Position numbers and translations under genes: made by a program | Notes under the pieces: generated by a model | Database searches by the model: none | What the model saw: only the letters and a program-made list of their open reading frames with translations | Told to the model about the DNA's origin: nothing | Part shown: positions 11,471-22,382 of the stretch, piece by piece | Position numbering within the stretch: the stretch's first letter is position 1 | Layout of the letters: every line of letters starts with the position of its first letter | From: Ryuthela nishihirai | Lineage: Eukaryota > Arthropoda > Arachnida > Araneae > Heptathelidae | Reading direction: 5' to 3' | Assembly: GCA_038380435.1 (NCBI GenBank) | Contig: JAWZYU010000011.1 | Span: 86,962,501-87,026,500 of the forward strand | Length of the DNA stretch: 64,000 nt

Positions 11471-12046
11471 CATGTTGATTGCCGTATGAATCAGATAGGA
11501 TTCACACTTAAATTGCTCCTGAGGTTGTGTGAATCATCTATGCTTCATATACAAATTTGTAGTTCAGGTCTCATGAATCAGTTGCACTTCACACTAGAAT
11601 GTGTTGCTTATGGGTAATACAGGAGTGTGGCCTGAGGAATAAATCCATGATAGTATTGTAGGGTTGTGTTTTACTCAGTGGTGCAAACAAACTAACGAAC
11701 TAATTGCACACATGTGGTAGAATGTGTTTGAAATGTGTCGATCTATGACTCAAGTATGCACGAAAGACAAAATTGCATCTCAATGGGGGTGCACTCTGCA
11801 GATACAGAGTCAAAATTGTGACACATGAAACATGCACGTATCGTATAGCCTGTAGATAATAAAAGCCTGCTCAGGCCGCATGAAGCACATGTGATTCACA
11901 TTTTCAAAGTTTGTTTTTAAGCAAAAAATTTATAAAAATTATATAAACTGATATTGCATAGCAATTTAAGACCAATTTTAGTTGATTTAAAAAAAAAACG
12001 TGGCTCCTGGACTGGAAAAAATTTTAACATTGTGGCAGTCAAAGTG
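11471..12046 (+). mobile_element. piggyBac-type MITE (family PBM), copy 1
   Basis: A 576-bp non-coding element flanked by TTAA at 11467-11470 and 12047-12050. The termini are inverted repeats (CATGTTGATTGCC on the left, CACTTTGACTGCC read from the right). TTAA duplication with such ends is the signature of the piggyBac superfamily. It aligns end to end with 38761-39520. Several subterminal copies of ATTCACA or its complement lie near both ends. Confidence 0.85.
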
Positions 12047-12465
12047 TTAATAAACTGTTGAATTTTCACTTAAAATGGCAACTGGAAAGGTAAGTTGATA
12101 TAAATTGACTATATCTTGCATTCAACAGCCATTATAGCATTAGGCTGGATATTAATATTATTTATAACAAGAAAGCACATCTATACTTCTTTCTGCTATT
12201 TTAATCATATATTATAACTGCATTAGTAAGAATCCAGATATTGTTTCCGAGCTAGATTTCTACAACAAAGGCCATAAATTGCTGATCTGTACAGAAAATA
12301 TTGTCTCAAATTTAAGATATCTGATTGACAGAAGTATCACTTGGTTTTGCATGTTGATCATATTGATTAATATTATTTAAAATCTATTAATATTATAATG
12401 TTATAACGTACCATGCTAATCTGGTTTTATATGTGAGAAGCTCAGCATTGAAATATAGTTAAATA

Positions 12466-12512
12466 GAGCTTAGTGGAATCCATACCCAAGAGGTAGGGAT
12501 TCCACTAAGCTC
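12466..12512. repeat. Perfect 16-bp hairpin
   Basis: GAGCTTAGTGGAATCC at 12466-12481 and its exact reverse complement at 12497-12512, with a 15-base loop, ending 20 bases left of the Tc1 copy 2 insertion site. Its role is unknown. Confidence 0.85.
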
Positions 12513-12794
12513 AACAGCAGTTTTTCATATATACACTGCTCACAAAAATTAGGGGATATTTCAAAATGAATATGAAGCGATAAAAAAAGAAGCATTTGAA
12601 TTATTTTTATTAAACAAGAACATCAGAAAAGCAAATGACAAGTCAAAGAAAGTTGTTCGATTATGCAAATGAGATGCAAAACCAACTTTGATGTCATTGG
12701 TGAAAATGCACTATATAAAAGGTTGAAAGTACTGGAGTATCTGCACGTTCCCTGATCTTGAAAGTGCACATCCTGCAATTTCCCAGCCCTTGCA

Positions 12795-13893
12795 ATGCCC
12801 CTGCAACACGATTTGCCCGAATGTGAAGCCTGGAGAGCCATAGGACGTCTTGAAGCTGGTCAAACACAGATGACAGTGGCAACAGCACTTGGAACATCCC
12901 AAAGCATGATTAGCAGACTGTGGAATCGCTTTCAAGAGACTGGCACAGTACGAAGATGAGGGCAGGGTCGCCCATCTGCCACAACAGCAAGAGATGACCG
13001 CTACTTGACCTTATTGGCAAGAAGAAACAGGCACAGCAATGCAACAGAGTTGTGGGGACAGTTTCTTGCTGCCACTAGACGACGGATATTCACCCAGACC
13101 ATACGAAATCGGGTCCATCGTGTTGGACTGCAGCATTGGTCGCCTATGATTGGTTTCTACGGTGTTCAGCAGATAACAGAATGCATAGCATTGGTTGCCG
13201 GATGTTTACTGGCGTAAACATCCAGCGACCAATGCTATGCATTCTGTTATCTGCTGAACACCGTAGAACCCGTAGAAGGGGGCTGATGAGCATGGTCATT
13301 GGACCCGTGATGAGTGGTCAACTGTCCTCTTCTCTGATGAGTCACGGTTCAGTCTGCAGCCTGACAATCATCGTGTCCTGATCTGGCGTGAACGAGGAAC
13401 ACGGGAGAATCCACGGTTCATGCGAGAAAGGGACTCCTTTGGTGGTGGTGGAATCATGGTGTGGGCTGGCATCAGCATTGGTGGTTGTACCGACCTCCAC
13501 ATTATCAGAAACGGATCACTGACTGCTGTCAGATATCGAGATGAGGTCCTTCACCCTATATTGGTACCCTATGCTGGAGCAGTTGGAAACAACTTTCTTT
13601 TCATGGACGATAATGCAAGGCCCCACCGTGTGCATCTTGTCAACAATATTCTTCAGGAGGCAGGAATCGAACGCATGGACTGGCCTTCACGTTCTCCAGA
13701 CCTGAATCTCATTGAACATGCTTGGGGTGCACTGGGAAGACATCTGGCAAACCATCCAATGCCTCCCACAACACTTCTTGAGCTGGAAGTTGCCCTGGAG
13801 CAAGAGTGGCAGAGGATCCCACAAGAACTGCTGGACATTCTGATCCTGTCCATGCCCCATCGCTGTCAGTGTGTTTTTGGCAGTCTTGGGTGA
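12795..13893 (+). pseudogene. Tc1-like transposase, broken by a stop and a palindromic insertion
   Basis: The start ATG at 12795 corresponds to that of copy 1. The N-terminal helix-turn-helix part is followed by an in-frame TGA at 12957-12959, the place where copy 1 also has TGA. The frame then continues to about 13130, where the palindrome interrupts it. The catalytic part resumes in another frame (13420-13893) with MVWAGIS, MDDNARPH and NLIEHAWGALGR. The FSDESRF-like motif lies at about 13328-13350. It cannot make a whole enzyme. Confidence 0.9.
13155..13268. repeat. 114-bp near-perfect palindrome inside Tc1 copy 2
   Basis: The arms start TTCTACGGTGTTCAGCAG and end with the exact complement at 13251-13268. 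The centre is at 13211/13212, where GGATGTTTA-CTGGCG-TAAACATCC forms the tip. One arm equals the normal transposase sequence and the other is its inverted duplicate, which copy 1 lacks. Confidence 0.92.
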
Positions 13894-14166
13894 CCATACA
13901 CCCTACTGAACAGTCAATGTGTGCCACTCTCATCCAGTTTGACATGCTTCTGTTCACCCCCACCAATATGTCACTTGCTACTCAATCACGACAATCGAGT
14001 TTGCATCTCATTTGCATAATTGAACAACTTTCTTTGACTTGTCGTTTGCTTTTCTGATGTTCTTCTTTAATAAAAACAATTCAAATGATTCTTTTTTTAT
14101 CGCTTCATATTCATTTTGAAATATCCCCTAATTTTTGTGAGCAGTGTATATACATACATACGAAGT

Positions 14167-14364
14167 CCTTAAGTAGCAATGGGCTGTGATGGTTCAACCA
14201 GACTGTATAAATTACTCCTCCAAATATGTCTGTCATGAGCTACAGCTGTTGCATTAGGCCATTGCAGGTCACTTTTAACTAGATCATGTTTAAACCAACC
14301 ACCACTTCCTAGTTCTACCTTTTTTTTTCTGAGACTTTTAGATAACTGTTCATAACCTTATTGA
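14167..14364 (-). mobile_element. 3' end of an old RTE LINE, left half of a split copy
   Basis: It matches the 3' end of the RTE copy at 45254-48355 (CCATGGGCT and TCTGTCATGAGCTACA blocks, GTTCATAACCTTATT). It stops at 14364, and the same RTE resumes at 32519-32528, where ACCTTATTGA is duplicated. The two halves were therefore one element before the I-like LINE landed in it. Confidence 0.85.
14355..14364 (+). repeat. Target-site duplication of the I-like LINE, left copy
   Basis: ACCTTATTGA here and at 32519-32528. In intact RTE copies the sequence occurs once (ACCTTATTTA at about 45471). Confidence 0.85.
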
Positions 14365-14493
14365 TTCCCCTCGGTTCTAGCTCCTGTATGCAGTGAGGGG
14401 ACCACCCTGTGAAGGTTCCTCTGGCTTGGTTACCTTCACAGGGTCCTAAACGCTCGCCCGCGTGTTTGCCGTACGTGGAGACCTGTGTTCAGG

Positions 14494-15145
14494 TGTGATG
14501 CCCCATCGTTCACTTTTGCTTTACCTTAACCAGTTTTTGTTTAATTTACGTTATATTTATCATTTTGGGGATTTTTATTTCCGTTTTGGCATCACAGCAC
14601 TCGTTTTCAAGTTTCTAGGAGTTGCGTACGCGCAACTCCGAACTTCCGACCGTAACCGTTAAAGCGCGTGCCAAGGACACGCCCCCTCTTGCGTCATAGC
14701 TTGCGTCCGTCATTGTATGCAAATGTCTTTCCCGGCATGCGCCGGTCTTTTGTCAAAACCGTGCCCTGCGAGGCACTTGAGGGATTTTAGCACTTGAGAG
14801 TTGTAGAGAGAGCAGAGAGATGTAGTAAGGTGCGTAGCACAGATTTTAGTTTCTTCATTGATGTCTTGGTGAGTTACTTATTTTTGGAAATAAATCTATT
14901 TTGTTATGTTACAAACTTTTGAGTCTATAGTTTTTATCTTGAGCAACGCTGATTTAGAACCTTTTTTACATTAACTATTATTTGTTAAGAATCATTTTGA
15001 CTCTTACTTATGAACGCTCACTGGCACTGGAACCCTAAATCTACGTATTCTACATTTTTGGCAATTTGTTAATGATTGCCTGGCGCCCGTCAAAGCTATC
15101 CGGAGCATAAAACTTTAAGTATTCTACATTGTTTGGAGCGTTACA
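14494..15145 (+). repeat. Gypsy 5' LTR (652 bp)
   Basis: It is nearly identical to 21727-22378. It contains AATAAA at about 14889, a likely polyadenylation signal retained in the solo LTRs, and a dyad GGAGTTGCG-TACG-CGCAACTCC at 14618-14639. Confidence 0.95.
14618..14639. promoter_or_regulatory. Conserved GC-rich dyad in the LTR
   Basis: Nine-base arms (GGAGTTGCG / CGCAACTCC) around a 4-base centre. The same site is at 21851-21872, as a perfect palindrome at 55649-55670, and slightly altered at 63256-63276. The variant with centre GCGCATGCGC matches the known binding motif of NRF-1/erect-wing factors. A regulatory role is inferred. Confidence 0.5.
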
Positions 15146-15162
15146 GAGTAGCATAAAAGAAG

Positions 15163-15181
15163 TGGCGCAACGAACAGGGAC
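15163..15181 (+). promoter_or_regulatory. Putative primer binding site of the gypsy element
   Basis: TGGCGCAACGAACAGGGAC resembles tRNA-Lys-type primer sites (TGGCGCCCGAACAGGGAC) with changes in the acceptor part. It begins 17 bases after the LTR end, farther than usual. The primer tRNA is therefore uncertain. Confidence 0.55.
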
Positions 15182-15556
15182 TCGCCAGTATTTAAAGATA
15201 GTAATTTTTTTTTGAGCTCAATAGTGGTATATACTAGTTGTAGATTTAACGGCAGCTTAAGCCGAAAATTTTTGTTGAACAAGTAGCTTAACATTTTTTG
15301 TGTATTATTCAAAGGTACTGAAGTTTCAGCGTAGATATTGCTGAATATTTAAGATAATTGTCGTATGTAATGATTAGAAGTGTCCGGACACACAAGTACG
15401 TAGGACGATAAGAAAATTTTTTTTACAAGCAAATTTATATTTTTGTAAAGCTTAGTTATAGCTTTAGTATTGTTGTGTAGCAGTACCTTTGAGCGCTGCT
15501 CAAGATAAAACGTTTTCAAAATTTCCAAAATTCCAAATTTCAGCAGACCGCTAAAC

Positions 15557-16672
15557 ATGTCTGCTAACAGTATGGCCGATTCCGCCATAATGACTCCCGA
15601 CATAGAAAGAGTAAAGGGTAGATTGAAAGATGTAATGATGGAAGCAGACGTGCTAATGAATCTGCTTGATGATAATCGGGAGAAAAGGGGAACGACAACA
15701 ACCCCTAAATTTGCTGACAATGCTACGTCAGTTCACCAACGAAGAAACTTTGAACGTAAGGTTCCATTTTCTGTTCCGCCAGAAGCAAGCGATAGAACAG
15801 AGTATTTTCAACCGCCACAACGACAATTTGCCAACCCATCCATTGACTATGGTCCTTATGTTAATTGGCCTTTACCTGAGATAAGGTTCGACGGTTCGAA
15901 ATGTCCGTCATCGTGGACATTTGTCAAGTCCATGGAGGAGCACTTCCGTTTACATGAAGTGCCAAGCAACAAAAAAGTTGTTTTAGCAGTATCTTGCCTA
16001 ATTGGATGTGCTAAGCAATGGTGGAATAACGTAGGATGTCGTCATGGCATAGAACTTTGGGAAGAATTTAAAAACGAAATCATGGACATATATCCGGCTT
16101 ATAATGATTTTACAGAACTAGCTACAGAGTTGTTTTCACGAAGACAAAGGGAAAGAGATGACATAGAAAAATTCATATGGGGTACAGTAGAATTATACCA
16201 GCTGTACGATGCTGATGCCGCTGAAATTGATATCGTAAATTGCATATTGTCTCAATTACTTTTGCCCATCCGAGAATACCTAGAAGTACGAAACATAAAT
16301 TCAGTTTCCAATTTAGTAAAATTGGCTCGGCAATACACTGCAAGAAGAGAATCTGCAGCAAATACACATAACCAACAATGGATGCCATTCCCGCCAAAGC
16401 AGCAACATCAGGTTGAGTCGCGTAGAATGACTCCCGCACGACCGCAATTTACACGGTCCCGACAATTTGCGCCGAACGCGCCTAGAACTATAGAATATGA
16501 ACGAAGTAGAGACTTTTTGCCACGTCAAGCTTCAAACCATAACACTAGACCTAAAACTTTGGTTAAACAACCTCAATCTTTCACTTGTAACTTTTGTGGC
16601 CGACTGGGACATACTGAAAATTTTTGCTACCGAAGGAATGAAAATTCGGGAAACTTTCATCGGGATCTTTGA
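15557..16672 (+). CDS. gag: Gypsy Gag (capsid/nucleocapsid), 371 residues
   Basis: This is the structural protein that packages the element RNA. The ATG at 15557 is the first in the frame, 411 bases after the LTR. The N-terminal 45 residues are charged and helical-looking. A capsid-like middle (about residues 100-260) has WWNNVG and FTELATELFSRRQ. The C-terminus is basic and Arg/Gln-rich and ends with one CCHC zinc knuckle, CNFCGRLGHTENFC (C-X2-C-X4-H-X4-C). The frame is intact. It ends at 16670-16672 within an overlap with pol, after the slippery sequence at 16648-16654. Confidence 0.93.
   Translation: MSANSMADSAIMTPDIERVKGRLKDVMMEADVLMNLLDDNREKRGTTTTPKFADNATSVHQRRNFERKVPFSVPPEASDRTEYFQPPQRQFANPSIDYGPYVNWPLPEIRFDGSKCPSSWTFVKSMEEHFRLHEVPSNKKVVLAVSCLIGCAKQWWNNVGCRHGIELWEEFKNEIMDIYPAYNDFTELATELFSRRQRERDDIEKFIWGTVELYQLYDADAAEIDIVNCILSQLLLPIREYLEVRNINSVSNLVKLARQYTARRESAANTHNQQWMPFPPKQQHQVESRRMTPARPQFTRSRQFAPNAPRTIEYERSRDFLPRQASNHNTRPKTLVKQPQSFTCNFCGRLGHTENFCYRRNENSGNFHRDL
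16648..16654 (+). promoter_or_regulatory. Predicted -1 frameshift site, GGGAAAC
   Basis: In the gag frame it reads G GGA AAC, a canonical X XXY YYZ heptamer. The pol frame lies at -1 and is open from 16642, just after a TGA at 16639-16641, and the gag stop follows at 16670. The site is thus in the only window where a -1 slip would fuse Gag to Pol. No downstream pseudoknot was worked out. Confidence 0.7.
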
Positions 16673-19600
16673 AGCGAGAGGCCAAGGTTCCTCAACAAAA
16701 GCCCTCTCATGAGTTAAGTCTTGCTACTGTGGGTATACATAATGTCTTACATTTACCTTTTGTGAAGCTTTATCACGATAAGACAGAATTCATAGCTCGC
16801 ATTGATACAGGAGCTGATCTTACATGTCTACATAAGAAAGTATGGGATAAAATTCAGAAAAATTGTAAACTGAATTTGCAGCCGTGGTCCGGTGGACCTT
16901 TGAACTTAGCTTGTGCTTCCAAGCAGTGTTTTCCGCAAGGAACTGTTGAGTTACCTATCACTTTAAATAATGTGGAGATAAGACTTGAATTCTTAGTAAT
17001 AAGTGAATTATTATACGACTCTTTAATAGGAATAGATGCGATACGGAAACACTTGATTGAATTTGATTTTGCCAACAATACTATTTCATTAAAAGCAACA
17101 ATGAAAGAAAAACTTGATATCGATCAGATAAAATTAGACATTAGAAAACATGCTGACAACGCTCACTTGGGAAATAGCGAGAGAGTTAAGTTAGAAACTC
17201 TGCTCAATGCTAATTACGAACTTTTTAACAACAAGCCCGGTAGATGTCAGATTTTAGAACATCATATCGACACCGGCAATAATAGACCTGTTTACAGCAA
17301 ACCATATAATTATCCTCCCAGTAAAGAAGAGATAATTTCAACACAAATTAAAGAAATGTTAGAGGATGGGATAATAGAGCCAAGTTTTAGCCCTTGGGCT
17401 TCACCGGTCGTGCTCGTTAAAAAGAAAACTGGTGATTTGAGATTTTGCGTAGACTATCGAAAATTAAATGCTGTTACAGTCCCCGACAGATATCCACTAC
17501 CTATTATTCAGAATCTACTAACACAACTGGCTGGCAAGAAATTTATTAGCACACTAGATTTGTCTTCAGGATATTGGCAGGTGTCCGTATATCCACAGAT
17601 CGACCCAAAACAGCATTCCTCACAAAAGATGGATTATTCCAATTTCGTTGCTTACCGTTTGGCTTATCAGGAGCACCCGCCATGTTTCAACGTCTTATGT
17701 CCGTAGTTCTGGGTGACCTAAAAGGAAAAATTTGTGAAGTATACTTAGACGACATAGTCATTTTTTCTACTGATTTTTCAGAGCATCTACGTGATTTGAA
17801 TTTGGTATTTGCAAGGTTAAGAGAAGCCGGACTCACCATAAAGTTGTCCAAATGCACCTTTCTCCGAGAGGACGTTCAATACCTCGGTTTTACTGTTAAT
17901 AAGGATGGAGTAAGAACATTACCTAATAAGGTCGAAGCCATAGAACGATTTCCCACACCGCGCAATTCGAAACAACTTAGTAGATTTTTAGGAATGTGTG
18001 GATGGTACCGACAATTTGTACCCAATTTTGCTAATTTGGCCGAACCTTTGTGTGAATTACGTCGAAAGCGAAAGCGGTTTCACTGGACACCTGTTTGCGA
18101 TACAGCATTTCAGACATTAAAGGATGCATTGTGTCATGCTCCCGTGTTGGCCTTGCCACAGTTAGGCAAACCTTTTTTCATCTACACTGATGCTTCCGAT
18201 GTCGGTCTCGGCGCCGTGCTGAGCCAAGTACAGAATGACAATTGTGAACACGTCATCATGTATGCCAGTCGCAGTTTGAGTCATACTGAAAGAAACTATA
18301 CAGTGACTGAAAAAGAATGTCTAAGCGTAATATGGGCTCTAGAAAAATTTAAAGTACAATTAGACACATCCGACATAACTATTTTTACTGACCATGCTGC
18401 TTTACAATGGTTACAGACATCTACCAATCTAACAGGTCGTCTAATGCGCTGGGCATTACGCCTACAAGAATTTAATTTCAAGGTCGAGCATCGAAAGGGA
18501 AGTGCACATCAGCTACCAGATGCATTATCCCGTGCTCCCGTGTGGCCGGCAGAAGTTACGCCAGATCTCGAAGATAAGCCTTTTGCTCCCTCACTCGCCA
18601 CAATAGTTCCCATCGAATACAAGGAACATTTAATCACTGAACAACAAAGCGATTTAGAATATGGAAACGTGTATCATTATTTGAAAACTGATGAATTACC
18701 TCTAGATCCTAGTATAGCTTCAAGTATTGTTGGAAGAGCCAGACATTTCAGATTAATTAACGATATTTTGTACTACTGCAGACGACCGAGTCAAACAGGC
18801 AGTTATCGCCCATTTATTCCCAAGAATTTAAGAGAGTACGTACTCCGAGAATTACATGATGTACCTTCAGCTGGACATCTAGGTACACGGAAAACCTATC
18901 AGAAAGTGGCCAAAAGATCATATTGGCCAGCTTTGGAAAAGGACGTAAAAACCTATGTAGAAACATGCCTAATTTGTCAAACCACAAAATTCGATCAAAA
19001 CCGTCCTTGTGGTCTTATGAAAAGCACGATCTCCAACGAACCCATGGAATTAGTTGGCATGGATTTAATGGGCCCGTATCCACAAACACAAGCGGGATCC
19101 CAATATATTCTGGTCTTGGTAGATTATTTTTCGAAATGGGTCGAAATATTTCCTGTTAGAAATGCAACAGCAACAATCGTAGCAAAGAAATTTGTAAATG
19201 AATTTATATGCAGATACGGGGTACCCAAGAGTATAGTTTCGGACAATGGGCCCCAATTCATTTCCAATGTGCTTGCTGAAGTATGTGAAACATTCCAAAT
19301 AAAACATATATATACAACTCCATATCATCCACAATCAAATTTGACAGAAAGAATTAATCGAAATATTGGCAGAATGATAGCTGCTTACGTCGAAAATAGA
19401 CATAGTACATGGGATAAATATTTGCAACAGTTTTCCTTTGCTTTACGCACTTCATTACATGAAACCACCAAATTCACGCCTTCACGGATATTTCTTGGAA
19501 GAGAACTAACATTACCCTGGGACAGACTCATTGGCCAACCCGCATCTCCACAATCCATTGAGTTTAGAACGGAACAGCATATTAGAGCCATTTCAAAGGC

Positions 19601-20063
19601 ACAAGATAATTCCCTACGAGCACAACAAAAGCAACGAGAGGATTATAATAAAAGACGACGACATATGGAATTTAAAGTAGGTGATAAGGTCTTGATTAAA
19701 ACACATCATAAGAGTGATAAAGAAAGAGGATTTATAAAGAAATTTGCACCATTATATGCTGGACCATATGTTATAAGGAAGAAACTTTCTCCACTTCTGT
19801 ACGAATTGGCCAATATGACCACTAATGCCTCAGTAGGGTACTTTAATGTTGTGAATATAAAAAAATACAAAACTTCTATAGAATTTTCTAGATCAGAAGC
19901 AGATGCTCCACAACCAACCCAGGAGAATGATGGCTCTGATGATGATATTGAACCTTTACCACCCAGAAGAGAAAAACACAGATTAGATTATCACCTACTG
20001 CACACAACAGGACAAAGACTGACAAAGCCAGATTCAGCTGTTCCATCAACGTCAAGAGCGTAA
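16669..20063 (+). pseudogene. pol: Gypsy Pol: protease, reverse transcriptase, RNase H, integrase (one frameshift)
   Basis: The polyprotein copies and integrates the element. Protease shows IDTGADLTCL near 16801. Reverse transcriptase shows FCVDYRKLN and YLDDIVIFS (17742). RNase H has FIYTDASDVGLGAVLSQ (18178). Integrase has an HHCC zinc region (about 18853-18985) and the D, D, E residues in GMDLMGPYP, SDNGPQF and the LTERINR region (19060-19360), then a GPY-type C-terminus (LYAGPYVI). The frame changes between 17580 and 17600, inside reverse transcriptase: 16669-17706 and 17574-20063 overlap in different frames. That single break makes this copy defective unless it is a sequencing error. Confidence 0.93.
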
Positions 20064-21714
20064 CGAAAAGCCGACGAAACGACCAGAGCCTGCAGAGCGA
20101 CAACCGGCAGCGAACATCGGGAAGATGACGTCACGAGAGAGCTCTACAGCGACGACTTGACTTGAACGAGATCTTCAGTAACAACTTTACGTGAAGCCAC
20201 CCAACGACGACGGAAAGATGTTATCGGAAACGGACTAGATGATTTATCGCCACGGAGTGCCAACAATGAAATTTAAGTATATTTTTCTTTCACTTGGCAC
20301 TTGATTGAGTTATAAAATGTTTTTTTTTGGAATAGATGAAGACGAAGAAGAAGCCTTATTGTGAATTATACAGTTAGCGATGTTTAATTTCTTGTTGAAA
20401 CTTTAGAGTTCGATATTTATTTTTGAAAAGTGAAATTTTTGTACTTCGAGTTTATACTTGTGTGAATAGAAATTTTTTTTGCATTCTTGTTCATCGAGGT
20501 TCTAGTTATTGTATTTACGTGAGTTAAAATGTATTTTTGTAGATTTTTTTTTTCAGCTGACTGATAGCTGAAAATTTTGTAAGTCGATATTGGAAAGTTT
20601 AGAAATTGTAAAATGTTTCTGGATATGAATGAGAAGAGTGAAAGAGAATTAGTGATTTAAGAATTTGTATTGTAAAATAACGTGCATTCCAAAGTGAATT
20701 TATGAAAAAAAAAGGAGATTCATGTAAAAGTTATTGGATGAAATGTGATCATCGTATATTATAAATTATTTACACTCTTTTTTCTTTATTCTTAGATACG
20801 ATTTATGTATATGTGTTTAAATCTGTTCAGTGTCATCAGTGATATTTATGTGTCAATGATACGTAATTTTTGTGGATGACATTGACAGTATTTATTGGTA
20901 TATATAGATGATGACCATGATGATGACTGCAGAATTTTGTTTTTTTTTTGTGTGTACCTTTTTGGAGCTGTCCTCAAATGGCATAGTCTGATAACAGAGT
21001 TGTTATCAGCATAACTCCTTTGGGAGGGGGACGTTAGCTCTGAAGGGGGAGGTAACTAATGATTTTTTATTTCAGCTAGATCGCGATTTCTGTGAATAGG
21101 AGAAGAATTAGCGGATGATTACAATCCCGCTTGTTTGTAAATTTTGAATTTTCTTAGCTTTGCGTATTTGAATGTAATTAGGAGGAGATAACGGTGTTCG
21201 AATACCCGTTTTTCTATGTGATTTAGGTGAAGAATTAGCTTTCACATATTTTTATTGTGGTTAAGGGAAAAGCGGAAGTTATTACCCCGCTAACAACAAA
21301 TGTAATGAATCACTTTTTTTCTTTTCATCTTTTTAACATTTATTAGACTTAAGAAGTTAGGAGTTATTAACCTGTTTTTCTGTACAGTTCAAGATATGCC
21401 AATTTCGAGTTTGTATCAGAATGTGATATTAGTTAGACCGATGATGCTAGTATACAGTTAACTGTCACAGCCACTGGTACGTAAGTACACTAGGGTAGCT
21501 GTTAAACACATATTTTTGTTAGGAGGAAAAGGGAGGAGGTACCTTTGGTTGTGCTGGAAAATTGTGTCAAAGTAAGAATAGTTCATCGTATCCAAATTTG
21601 CGCTAGCATACTTCTACTTATTTATGTTTAGCCATGTGTAAATGACGTAAGATGTGTCCTTTATTCAAAATTTGCTCGTCAAAATTTGTTAGGTCAATCA
21701 TTTTGACTCCCTTT
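20064..21714 (+). other. Long untranslated 3' region of the gypsy element
   Basis: About 1.65 kb between the pol stop and the polypurine tract with no coherent frame and no envelope signs. It includes a second purine tract, CTCCTTTGGGAGGGGGAC at 21015-21032, similar to the real one at 21707-21725. Confidence 0.75.
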
Positions 21715-21725
21715 GGAAGGGGGAG
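21715..21725 (+). promoter_or_regulatory. Polypurine tract
   Basis: GGAAGGGGGAG directly before the 3' LTR (one base apart), the expected plus-strand primer site of an LTR retrotransposon. Confidence 0.85.
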
Positions 21726-21726
21726 T

Positions 21727-22378
21727 TGTGATGCCCCATCGTTCACTTTTGCTTTACCTTAACCAGTTTTTGTTTAATTTACGTTATATTTATCATTTTG
21801 GGGATTTTTATTTCCTTTTCGGCATCACAGCACTCGTTTTCAAGTTTCTAGGAGTTGCGTACGCGCAACTCCGAACTTCCGACCGTAACCGTTAAAGCGC
21901 GTGCCAAGGACACGCCCCCTCTTGCGTCATAGCTTGCGTCCGTCATTGTATGCAAATGTCTTTCCCGGCATGCGCCGGTCTTTTGTCAAAACCGTGCCCT
22001 GCGAGGCACTTGAGGGATTTTAGCACTTGAGAGTTGTAGAGAGAGCAGAGAGATGTAGTAAGGTGCGTAGCACAGATTTTAGTTTCTTCATTGATGTCTT
22101 GGTGAGTTACTTATTTTTGGAAATAAATCTATTTTGTTATGTTACAAACTTTTGAGTCTATAGTTTTTATCTTGAGCAACGCTGATTTAGAACCTTTTTT
22201 ACATTAACTATTATTTGTTAAGAATCATTTTGACTCTTACTTATGAACGCTCACTGGCACTGGAACCCTAAATCAACTTATTCTACATTTTTGGCAATTT
22301 GTTAATGATTGCCTGGCGCCCGTCAAAGCTATCCGGAGCATAAAACTTTAAGTATTCTACATTGTTTGGAGCGTTACA
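21727..22378 (+). repeat. Gypsy 3' LTR (652 bp)
   Basis: Same length as the 5' LTR. Differences seen are G/T and T/C near 14574-14579 versus 21817-21822, and two changes in the AAATC...TATTCTAC stretch. It is followed by the CAGG duplication. Confidence 0.95.
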
Positions 22379-22382
22379 CAGG

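Larger units (their letters stand above)
12534..14146 (+). mobile_element. Tc1-like DNA transposon, copy 2
   Basis: A 1613-bp element with the same terminal inverted repeats as copy 1 and TA at both sides (12532-12533, 14147-14148), in opposite orientation. It is 82 bp longer than copy 1, mainly because of the palindromic insertion at 13155-13268. Confidence 0.93.
14494..22378 (+). mobile_element. Ty3/gypsy LTR retrotransposon
   Basis: A 7885-bp element bounded by two 652-bp LTRs starting TGTGATGCCCC and ending GCGTTACA. The 4-bp duplication CAGG lies at 14490-14493 and 22379-22382. The order gag, protease, reverse transcriptase, RNase H, integrase is that of Ty3/gypsy. There is no envelope-like frame. 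I counted about four differences between the LTRs, so insertion is recent compared with the rest of the window. It sits in the 5' leader of the I-like LINE. Confidence 0.95.

Noticed and set aside
12074..12098. ATGGCAACTGGAAAG followed by GTAAGT, which looks like a first exon and donor site
   Set aside because: It is only five codons, has no supporting acceptor, and its phase is not needed because exons A and B join directly.
20064..21714. A possible envelope gene after gypsy pol
   Set aside because: No frame longer than short chance ones, and no signal peptide or membrane segment was seen.
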